Assembly (NCBI GenBank): GCA_030635045.1
Contig: DAOVZP010000147.1
Coordinates: 1-5,269 of the forward strand
DNA from: Bacteroidota bacterium
Lineage (GTDB): Bacteria > Bacteroidota > Bacteroidia > Bacteroidales > B18-G4
Reading direction: 5' to 3'
Length of the DNA stretch: 5,269 nucleotides
Position 1 is the first letter of the stretch. The number at the start of each line of letters is the position of its first letter. The translations under genes were made by a program, and so were the position numbers. Positions 1 through 5,269 of this stretch are shown here, one piece after another. A model generated the notes under the pieces. It did no database searches, had not been told where the DNA came from, and was given only the letters and a program-made list of their open reading frames with translations.

Positions 1-30
1 CTTTTTTAAACCGTTAACACCTCAAATAAG

Positions 31-666
31 ATGATCAAGAGAATCTTAAAAATTACTGTCCTGTTAATGATTGCCCTGAGCCTGGGTTCGGGGATGTCAG
101 GATGTAAGAGCAAGAAAAAACTGGCACGTGAGCAGGCTGCTGCAGAATATGCCAGGAAAGTAGAAACTGCAAAGCAAGACCTGCTGTCAATCATTAATGA
201 TGAAGGCAACATGAGTCTGCCGGAGAAAGAAAGCAAGCTCCAGCGTGTAAAAGACATGAACATCAATGAGCCGGAGATACTCGCCCTGACCAGGCAAGCA
301 GAAGAAGTCATAGCAGCTGAAAAGGAAGCTATGCGTAAAAAATGGGAGGAGGAAAATAAAAAGAAAACGGAGGCAGTCAGCCTCTCGCTGGCTGATTATT
401 TCGCCCTTGTTGCCGGTGCTTCCAGCGTTGAAAACGCCAACATTAAGATGAACGAAGCCCTTAAACTTTTTGCAGGCCCCAACACACCGGTACTGATCAT
501 CATAAGCCAGGAAGGCGACCTTGTTGATTACGACAGGCCCACCACGGCGAAGAAATACCTGGAATACCTGAAAGACCAGAAAAAGAACCTTAACGAAATT
601 GAGAACATCGAGTACGATGATAATGGTAAAATCAAATTACTTGAACTTATTAAAAAGGATTATTAA
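31..666 (+). CDS. Predicted lipoprotein with charged helical region and C-terminal globular domain, unknown function
   Basis: The 211-residue product starts with a type II signal peptide: basic MIKRILK, a hydrophobic core at about 8-20, then G-M-S-G-C with the lipid-accepting cysteine at residue 25. The next residues are K-S-K-K-K, not the acidic stretch known as the Bacteroidota surface-export signal, so a periplasm-facing membrane anchor is the simpler inference. Residues 26-115 are rich in K, E, A and Q and look helical, possibly coiled-coil. Residues 117-209 look like a compact alpha/beta domain: a helix, the strand-like PVLIIIS (153-159), the helix TTAKKYLEYLKDQ, and a strand after DDNGKIK. 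The next gene starts 2 nt after the stop, so the two are probably co-transcribed. No Shine-Dalgarno is visible; the ATG fits because it places the signal peptide at the N-terminus. Only 30 bases lie upstream, so this may not be the operon's first gene. I recognise the general look from Bacteroidota hypothetical proteins but no named family. Confidence 0.85.
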   Translation: MIKRILKITVLLMIALSLGSGMSGCKSKKKLAREQAAAEYARKVETAKQDLLSIINDEGNMSLPEKESKLQRVKDMNINEPEILALTRQAEEVIAAEKEAMRKKWEEENKKKTEAVSLSLADYFALVAGASSVENANIKMNEALKLFAGPNTPVLIIISQEGDLVDYDRPTTAKKYLEYLKDQKKNLNEIENIEYDDNGKIKLLELIKKDY

Positions 667-668
667 AA

Positions 669-1244
669 ATGAAGAGATTTAGCCTGATTCTTATCATAAT
701 GACCGGTATGGCGTTTAGTTATACCACTCAAGCCCAAACTGATATCAGCCCTGAGCGAAAACGGGCCATCGACAGCCTGGCCATGGAAAAGATCCGCGAC
801 CTTGGAAAATACATCAGTATTATCGGCAACAAGCAAACGCCTTTTTCAGAAGCCAAAAGGGTTATCGACCGCACACTGGAGCTTTTTGTTGAAGAGGCCC
901 AGATGGGCGTATCATCCCTCAGCAGGGAAGAAGTAATTTATTATGCCATCAGGGAATACCTGGAAAGGCTGATGTTGCTGAACTACGACAAAGTCAAGAT
1001 CGAATGGTTCAATATACAATATATCAGCGACCTTGAACTTCAGCCCGATGGGCGCTATGTGGGGGTGATCACGATCTTCCAGCGTTTTGAGGGCACCTCC
1101 GACGACGGGCTCATATATAAGGATGTCACCAAAAAAGACATCACCGTTTATGTGGAGAGAAAACAAACCCAGATCGGTGGCAAGCTCATCGGCTTCTGGG
1201 ATGTCCTGCTTGGCGATATCAGGGTTGTTGAAACCACAAAATAA
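669..1244 (+). CDS. Secreted small alpha/beta-domain protein, unknown function
   Basis: The 191-residue product has a signal peptide (MKRFSLILIIMTGMAFSYTT) with likely cleavage after A22 in T-Q-A-Q-T, leaving an exported protein of about 169 residues. The mature part begins with a charged helix (about 27-52). A second helix (60-73) and a third (85-104, containing IREYLERLML) follow, and then alternating strand-like segments (about 107-119, 128-139, 147-164, 170-186) with a turn at PDGRY. Helices followed by a curved sheet would suit an NTF2-like or cystatin-like fold, but that is a guess from pattern. The same order of motifs occurs in residues 35-185 of the LRR protein encoded at 2089. No catalytic motif, lipobox or transmembrane segment beyond the signal peptide is seen. 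It sits 2 nt after the lipoprotein gene and 6 nt before the next, consistent with one operon. Confidence 0.85.
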   Translation: MKRFSLILIIMTGMAFSYTTQAQTDISPERKRAIDSLAMEKIRDLGKYISIIGNKQTPFSEAKRVIDRTLELFVEEAQMGVSSLSREEVIYYAIREYLERLMLLNYDKVKIEWFNIQYISDLELQPDGRYVGVITIFQRFEGTSDDGLIYKDVTKKDITVYVERKQTQIGGKLIGFWDVLLGDIRVVETTK

Positions 1245-1250
1245 CTTCTC

Positions 1251-2096
1251 ATGCTTAAAATGATCTTTGCCCCGGCAATATTCTTTTTGCTGGTGTTCAT
1301 TCCATGTCATGCCCAAAGCCAGACTTTTGGCGATTTCAAATACGACGAAACAGAGTTGTATGCTGAAACCAAGCAGGTAAACCAGTTTTTCAGGAGGTTT
1401 AACGGGGAAGAAGATAAGCAGGGGGAACGCCTTTACGAAAAAGACAGGGACTTTCGCACCTATAAGCTCCGGAAGAAATATGTTCCAACGCTTTTTAACC
1501 TCGAAAGCAGCATACTGAATGATGCAGGCAAGGAAAAATTTTCAGAGCTGGTACTTGAAAAAGATAAGCCGGTATTTCTTGATTTCCATGGCGGCGCCTG
1601 GCTGTGTGAACTGAATACCTTGTTTATTTATGAAGGCCGGGAACAGGAGCTAACCCTTTTCCTTGTGCTGCAGGAAGAAGTAGTAGGATCTAAATGGGTT
1701 ATCGACGGAGTATATTTCGAGCCTTTCTACGATCTGCTCAAAAAACCTGACAACAGCAACTTCAACGACAGCAAATTCCTCCACCCTTTAAGCCATGAAG
1801 TTGGCTTTATGAATATTTTCAGGGTTTTCAATGAAAGCGACAGCCTGGAATATTTTGGCAACAAGTATTTTCAACCTGATTACTTATCTTTGTTCTTTTA
1901 TGAGATAAAAAAAGGGAGGCTGGAGTTTAAAACGGTAAAAGATCTGAAATTCCATTTTTTCCAGATCGACGGATGGTACTTCGAGCTTACATACTTCAAT
2001 CGTGCCGGGTATAACAGCGGATGGCTGATCTCCAACCTCCTGGAAATTGACGAAAAGAACAGGGACATCCTGCTCAATTATATTTATCATGAATAA
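1251..2096 (+). CDS. Secreted protein of unknown function, possibly two similar halves
   Basis: The 281-residue product has a hydrophobic signal peptide (about 1-21, ending P-C-H-A-Q) with likely cleavage after A21; C19 lies inside the signal and does not form a convincing lipobox. The mature protein is aromatic-rich and looks mainly alpha/beta. The first half has Q-V-N-Q-F-F-R-R-F-N-G-E-E-D (42-55), a helix-like stretch at 79-103, then strands ending in G-S-K-W-V-I-D-G (146-153). The second half (about 171-275) ends similarly, with D-G-W-Y-F-E-L (240-246) and N-S-G-W-L-I-S-N-L-L (255-264). The S-[KG]-W-[VL]-I match hints at an internal duplication. No enzymatic motif is recognised. The ATG at 1251 lies 6 nt after the preceding stop. 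The last 8 nt overlap the next gene, which suggests translational coupling to the LRR protein. It resembles uncharacterised Bacteroidota envelope proteins, but I cannot name a family. Confidence 0.85.
   Translation: MLKMIFAPAIFFLLVFIPCHAQSQTFGDFKYDETELYAETKQVNQFFRRFNGEEDKQGERLYEKDRDFRTYKLRKKYVPTLFNLESSILNDAGKEKFSELVLEKDKPVFLDFHGGAWLCELNTLFIYEGREQELTLFLVLQEEVVGSKWVIDGVYFEPFYDLLKKPDNSNFNDSKFLHPLSHEVGFMNIFRVFNESDSLEYFGNKYFQPDYLSLFFYEIKKGRLEFKTVKDLKFHFFQIDGWYFELTYFNRAGYNSGWLISNLLEIDEKNRDILLNYIYHE
2089..2096 (+). promoter_or_regulatory. 8-nt gene overlap, candidate translational coupling site
   Basis: The start codon of the LRR gene (2089-2091) lies just inside the end of the preceding gene, whose TAA is at 2094-2096. 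No purine-rich ribosome binding site is visible before this ATG. Ribosomes ending the upstream gene could therefore re-initiate here, which would tie the output of the two proteins together. The overlap is seen directly; the coupling is inferred. Confidence 0.5.
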
Positions 2097-4785
2097 ACTC
2101 TACAGCTTAGTTTCAGTCACACCCCTGATCTGTCTGCTTCTCCTTTTTCCCCTAAGCTCCAATGCCCAGCAAGGCAGTGAAGAGTACAGCGCAGAAAAGA
2201 TCGCTGAATATAAGGCCAATGTTCAAAACCTGGTCGATTTCCTCGAATATTCATTTAACATGCTTGGTGACCCGAAAACTACCATCAGGGACAAGGATGT
2301 GATCATCAACCAGAGTTACGCCAAAATCTTCCGTGATGGAGATGTACAGATCGAAGATGACCTCGACGATAACAGGGAGATCCTTATCAATAAGGATGTG
2401 CAGGCATACCTGAAAGACATTGATTTCTTCTTTAAGGAAGTCGTCTTTTCACTGAATGTGAGCAGCATCGATCATTATTTCAATGCCGGGAAGGAGCTCT
2501 ATTTTATTGTTAGCCTTACGAGGACCCTCAATGGCACAACTATCACCGGCGACAGTGTTTCATCCAACAAAGAACGTTTCATCGAGGTTAATTTCGATGA
2601 TGTTGCCCAGGACCTCAGGATCGTATCTATTTATACAACCAAGATCGACGAAAAAGATGAATTGTTCTCCTGGTGGAATAAAATGCCGGCAGCCTGGCGT
2701 GATGTTATCGGGAACGAAGCATTCATCATCGATACTTTACGGCTTTCAAAAGTTGTAGAGATCAACGACACTATGGCTATTGCAGAGTATTGGGGTATGC
2801 CGGAAGTTGCCATCGACACTTTCCCGGCTTATGAAACCGATACCCTTTATGTTGATAAGACGGAATTAATTGAAGGCTACATCCGGGATACCTTTGCCCT
2901 CAGAAAAAATGTCAGCTACAGAATGTTGCAACGCATTGCTTCAGAAACTGAAATTGATATTAGCGGCAACCTGAATATACGCTCTCTGACACCCCTGGCA
3001 CAGATGGGTGAAGTTAAAAAAGTTAATTGTGCCAACACCATGATCGATGATCTGAGTCCTCTCCGAAACCTCATCAACATTGAAACACTCAACTGCTCGG
3101 GAACTGCAGTGACAAGCCTGGGGCCCATGCAATATTCGACATCACTTAAAAGTCTGGATATTCATTCTACAAGGATCAGCGATATTCAACATGTTGCCAA
3201 CCTGAGAAACCTGGAGAAGTTCAATTTCTCCAACACCCCCATCGACAGCCTCGATGAACTTTCCGGTATGCAAAACCTTCGTGACCTCAGGTTCCACAAT
3301 ACATTCATCAGTGACCTCACGCCTGTACAGAAGCTCAGCGAGCTACAGATCATCAATTGCTCCCGTACCTATATCAAAGACCTGGAGCCACTTCAGTATC
3401 TTAATAAACTGGAAAGGCTGTATATCAGCAACACATCTGTGAGCAGCCTGAAAGCTTTATCGGGACTTGAAATGTTGCAGACCATTTATCTCGACAGCAC
3501 AAATGTTAACAGCATACAAGCCCTGGACGGTCTTCCGAAACTGGAAAATGTTTATTGCGACAACACAGGTATCACCGATTCGAAAGCCAATAAATTTATG
3601 TCCGACAACCCTGATGCACTGGTGGTTTATGAATCTGTCGCACTAACGAAGTGGTGGAATGCCATGTCGGATGAATGGCAGGCGATCTTTGGGCAGATGA
3701 CTGAGTTGGACTCCGTTCCCACCAAAGAACAGTTGCACCAGGCTGCCAAGATCACCAGCGTTGATATTTCAGGGAATAATGCTATTCAGGATCTGAATCC
3801 GCTTAAGGTCTTAGTGCATCTCACTACCCTCAACTGCAGCAATACAGGCATTGATAACCTATGGCCTTTGTCAGACCTGATCGACCTGCACTCCCTTAAT
3901 TGTTCAGGCACCGCTGTGAGTAATTGTGAGCCGCTCCGCGACCTTATAAACCTTGAACACCTTGACATCAGCAATACCGGGATTAACGGCATACAATGCA
4001 TCTCGAGGATAAAAAGCCTCCGGGAGCTCAACATAGCATATACCTCTGTTTCGGGTATCAATGTTTTCGGTTCAAGCAACCTGAACCTGGTCTATGCTGA
4101 CAGTAGCGGTGTTGTCATGGATGAAGTCATAGCATTTAAGAAAGAAAATGCCGGTGCAACCGTAATCTACCAGAGCACCGGCCTGCAGGCATGGTGGGCC
4201 GCTTTATCACCCGGATGGCAGGAAATATTTACTTCATCGGCGGATATAAAACACTCTCCCGGCATTGAAGACCTCCAGCGCATTGCCGACATTACAGAGA
4301 TTGACATCTCTCAGAAAAAAAACCTGGGCAGCCTGGTTCCTCTTCAGAAACTATATTTACTGAAGTCGCTGAAGATGAATGACATACAAATATCTGATCT
4401 CGGGCCCATATCAGGGATGCATACTCTTGAAGTCCTGATCATATCCAATAATCCGGTTGAAGACCTTGAGGCCATTTCCGGTTTGACCGGCCTGCGACAG
4501 CTGGAATTCAAAAACACGCCGATCAGTGACCTGAGGCCGCTGGCAGGCTTGACCAACCTTAAGATCATCGACATGGCCGGCACCCAGATCAAGAAACTGA
4601 ATGAAATAGCAGCATTAGACCAGTTGGAACAGATATCCTTTTACAATACCTCCATTAAGTCGCTCAGTCCCCTGGAAGACATGCATATGCTGAAGAATAT
4701 TAAATGTTATAACACCAGGCTCAGCGGAAAGAAAGTCAGAAGTTTCGGAGAGGAAAAGCCCGGCTGTGAGATAATCTTTTATTAA
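2089..4785 (+). CDS. Secreted three-module leucine-rich-repeat protein with N-terminal alpha/beta domain
   Basis: The 898-residue product has a signal peptide (1-26, ending S-S-N-A-Q-Q) and a non-repeat domain (about 35-185). Three LRR modules follow, at 195-516, 522-696 and 702-898. Each module opens with a tryptophan header (W195-W196...W203; W522-W523...W530; W702-W703...W710), runs through about 10, 6 and 7 LRR units, and ends in a cap with a V-V-Y / V-I-Y / I-I-F-Y strand. Units are 22 residues, LxxLxxSxTxIxxLxxLxxLxx, resembling SDS22/internalin-type LRRs, which usually bind proteins. The protein ends at the third cap, with no type IX sorting domain, transmembrane helix or enzyme domain, so it is probably a periplasmic or surface scaffold. 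The ATG at 2089 is preferred over an in-frame TTG at 2047 because it puts the signal peptide at the N-terminus and gives the usual short operon overlap. LRR architecture is confident; ligand and role are unknown. Confidence 0.93.
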   Translation: MNKLYSLVSVTPLICLLLLFPLSSNAQQGSEEYSAEKIAEYKANVQNLVDFLEYSFNMLGDPKTTIRDKDVIINQSYAKIFRDGDVQIEDDLDDNREILINKDVQAYLKDIDFFFKEVVFSLNVSSIDHYFNAGKELYFIVSLTRTLNGTTITGDSVSSNKERFIEVNFDDVAQDLRIVSIYTTKIDEKDELFSWWNKMPAAWRDVIGNEAFIIDTLRLSKVVEINDTMAIAEYWGMPEVAIDTFPAYETDTLYVDKTELIEGYIRDTFALRKNVSYRMLQRIASETEIDISGNLNIRSLTPLAQMGEVKKVNCANTMIDDLSPLRNLINIETLNCSGTAVTSLGPMQYSTSLKSLDIHSTRISDIQHVANLRNLEKFNFSNTPIDSLDELSGMQNLRDLRFHNTFISDLTPVQKLSELQIINCSRTYIKDLEPLQYLNKLERLYISNTSVSSLKALSGLEMLQTIYLDSTNVNSIQALDGLPKLENVYCDNTGITDSKANKFMSDNPDALVVYESVALTKWWNAMSDEWQAIFGQMTELDSVPTKEQLHQAAKITSVDISGNNAIQDLNPLKVLVHLTTLNCSNTGIDNLWPLSDLIDLHSLNCSGTAVSNCEPLRDLINLEHLDISNTGINGIQCISRIKSLRELNIAYTSVSGINVFGSSNLNLVYADSSGVVMDEVIAFKKENAGATVIYQSTGLQAWWAALSPGWQEIFTSSADIKHSPGIEDLQRIADITEIDISQKKNLGSLVPLQKLYLLKSLKMNDIQISDLGPISGMHTLEVLIISNNPVEDLEAISGLTGLRQLEFKNTPISDLRPLAGLTNLKIIDMAGTQIKKLNEIAALDQLEQISFYNTSIKSLSPLEDMHMLKNIKCYNTRLSGKKVRSFGEEKPGCEIIFY
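2191..2643 (+). other. N-terminal non-LRR domain of the LRR protein (residues ~35-185)
   Basis: This segment starts with a helix (about 36-58, with QNLVDFLEYSFNML). A conserved-looking D-P-K-T stretch, a helix running to A-K-I-F (81), an acidic linker rich in D and E (85-97), and a helix containing A-Y-L-K-D-I (106-111) follow. Strand-like segments come next: VVFSLNV, ELYFIVSLTRTL, RFIEVNF and LRIVSIYTT. The layout of helices then sheet parallels the secreted protein encoded at 669-1244. A fold such as NTF2-like is possible but unproven. No catalytic residues can be assigned. Confidence 0.55.
2671..3636 (+). repeat. LRR module 1 (residues 195-516): header, insert, ten repeat units, cap
   Basis: The header F-S-W-W-N-K-M-P-A-A-W carries the WW...W signature. 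Unlike the other two modules it is followed by about 58 extra residues before the first repeat (E-I-D-I-S-G-N at 288-294). Full 22-residue units then start at V309, I331, L353, L375, L397, L419, L441 and L463, and the last unit from L485 merges into the cap K-F-M-S-D-N-P-D-A-L-V-V-Y-E-S. Position 9 is threonine in all nine units after the first. Confidence 0.85.
3652..4176 (+). repeat. LRR module 2 (residues 522-696): header, six repeat units, cap
   Basis: The header W-W-N-A-M-S-D-E-W-Q-A-I-F-G leads in 19 residues from W530 to L549 and then to the opening unit V-D-I-S-G-N. Units follow from L578, L600, L622 and L644 (the last one residue short), and the final unit from L665 ends in the cap F-K-K-E-N-A-G-A-T-V-I-Y-Q-S. 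The first half aligns without gaps to module 1 from the D-I-S-G-N opening through the L-N-C-S-G-T-A-V unit. This makes it the shortest and most minimal of the three modules. Confidence 0.85.
4192..4782 (+). repeat. LRR module 3 (residues 702-898): header, seven repeat units, terminal cap
   Basis: The header W-W-A-A-L-S-P-G-W-Q-E-I-F keeps the tryptophan spacing, and L729 again lies 19 residues after the third tryptophan. The opening unit reads E-I-D-I-S-Q-K-K-N. Full units start at L758, L780, L802, L824 and L846, and the last unit from L868 ends in F-G-E-E-K-P-G-C-E-I-I-F-Y, which is also the end of the protein. The threonine at repeat position 9 is replaced in the units at L758 (I) and L780 (N), so this module departs most from the pattern of the first two. 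Confidence 0.85.
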
Positions 4786-4855
4786 TATTGAATACCCCTG
4801 GCCCAGGCAACCTTATGATGGCAATGCCAGTCATCTACTTATGCATATTATTTAT

Positions 4856-4863
4856 TAGTTTTG
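4856..4863 (+). promoter_or_regulatory. Possible Bacteroidota-type -7 promoter element for the peptidase gene
   Basis: TAGTTTTG fits the Bacteroidota -7 consensus TAnnTTTG exactly. It lies in the 100-bp gap and ends 22 bases before the peptidase ATG at 4886, which would give a very short leader. The expected -33 TTTG box about 19-20 bases upstream is not present, and the region is T-rich, so a chance match is quite possible. If real, the peptidase is transcribed separately from the four-gene unit. Confidence 0.3.
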
Positions 4864-4885
4864 CCTTTAGTTTTAAACCAGTCTT

Positions 4886-5269
4886 ATGAAAATTCTATCT
4901 ACACTATTTACGTTCCTGCTCCTGAGTGGATTCCTGTTTGCCCAGGAAGCATCCACACCTCAATCTTCTTTTGAGCTAAAACCTTTAAGTATTGAGGAAG
5001 AGGAGGCACTCAAAAAGCTACCGGAACTCCAACTGCCTGCAGAGTACAAAAACAGGAGTCTGCCAGCAGTAGTTGACAATTCCACACAACCCTATATGCG
5101 CCAGGTTTTTCAGCAGACAGGGCTCTGTTGCGGCCAGGCAGCCGGTATTGGCTATAACTTCACTTATGAAATGGACCGGGAAAGGGATGTTCCTGCCAAC
5201 ACAAACGATAATCTTTATCCCACCCATTTTACATGGAACTGGATGCATGGGGGATATGGCTGGTACGGC
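4886..5269 (+). CDS. Papain-like (C1-type) cysteine peptidase, exported, N-terminal part only
   Basis: The gene is open to the window edge; 128 codons are visible and the 3' end is missing. A signal peptide (MKILSTLFTFLLLSGFLFA) with likely cleavage after A19 directs export. An acidic, propeptide-like stretch follows (about 28-58, with SIEEEEALKKL). Then comes L-P-A-V-V-D-N-S (59-66), which leads into Q-Q-T-G-L-C-C-G-Q-A-A-G-I-G-Y (76-90). This matches the start of a papain-family catalytic domain: Q76 is the candidate oxyanion-hole glutamine and C82, six residues later as in papain (Q19/C25), the candidate nucleophile; C81 is an alternative. P-T-H-F-T-W-N and M-H-G-G-Y-G-W follow. The catalytic His and Asn lie beyond the window, so activity cannot be judged. 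It is separated from the LRR operon by 100 bp, so a functional link is only suggested by adjacency. A type IX sorting domain, common on such proteins, would be at the unseen C-terminus. Confidence 0.75.
   Translation, partial: MKILSTLFTFLLLSGFLFAQEASTPQSSFELKPLSIEEEEALKKLPELQLPAEYKNRSLPAVVDNSTQPYMRQVFQQTGLCCGQAAGIGYNFTYEMDRERDVPANTNDNLYPTHFTWNWMHGGYGWYG

Noticed and set aside
6..311. 101-codon minus-strand frame rich in Ser and Leu
   Set aside because: Antisense shadow of the lipoprotein gene, whose lipobox and helical region are convincing on the + strand.
912..1316. 134-codon open frame on the minus strand
   Set aside because: It lies opposite genes 2 and 3, which have clear signal peptides and operon spacing; the composition looks like an antisense shadow and no motif is recognised.
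2047..2088. In-frame TTG start giving a 14-residue N-terminal extension of the LRR protein
   Set aside because: It would bury the signal peptide behind a polar stretch; ATG at 2089 gives a standard signal peptide and a short overlap.
3786..4079. Minus-strand frame opposite LRR module 2
   Set aside because: Its apparent repetitiveness comes from the LRR coding on the other strand.
2089..4785. LRR gene as a plant-type or STAND immune receptor or phage-defence gene
   Set aside because: It has a secretion signal and no NTPase, TIR or nuclease domain, so an intracellular immune role is not supported.
4797..4830. CCTGGCCCAGG palindrome and CTGGC...GCCAG inverted repeat after the LRR gene
   Set aside because: Short stems without an adjacent T-run; not convincing as an intrinsic terminator, though weak transcript folding here cannot be excluded.
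5018..5248. 76-codon minus-strand frame with cysteines
   Set aside because: It overlaps the peptidase active-site region, which is strongly supported on the + strand.

Overview
The window looks like chromosomal DNA from a member of the Bacteroidota. Every complete gene is on the + strand. Signal peptides end in A-Q or similar, as is common in that phylum. There is no Shine-Dalgarno-like purine box before the starts, only A/T-rich leaders, and one intergenic site resembles the Bacteroidota -7 promoter element (TAnnTTTG). No RNA genes, mobile elements, CRISPR arrays or attachment sites were seen.

Layout: positions 31-4785 hold four tightly packed genes, spaced +2 nt, +6 nt and an 8-nt overlap, which is most simply one transcription unit. 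In order they encode (1) a 211-aa lipoprotein with a charged helical stretch and a C-terminal globular domain; (2) a 191-aa secreted protein that is essentially one small alpha/beta domain; (3) a 281-aa secreted protein of unknown function, perhaps made of two similar halves; (4) an 898-aa secreted leucine-rich-repeat (LRR) protein. A 100-bp gap holding a possible promoter follows. At 4886 a fifth gene begins, an exported papain-like (C1-type) cysteine peptidase cut off by the window edge after 128 codons.

The most interesting content is in the four-gene unit. The LRR protein is not one continuous solenoid. It is three consecutive modules of about 10, 6 and 7 repeat units. Each opens with a WW-x6-W header and closes with a matching cap ending in V-I-Y-like residues, and the spacing of the modules adds up exactly. 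Its N-terminal non-LRR domain appears to share a pattern with gene 2 and, more weakly, with the C-terminal part of gene 1. The operon may therefore carry several copies of one small domain (possibly NTF2-like, a fold guess) on a membrane anchor, a free secreted protein and an LRR scaffold. All products carry export signals, so any joint function would be in the periplasm or at the cell surface. No enzymatic motif was recognised in genes 1-4, and the biological role is unknown.
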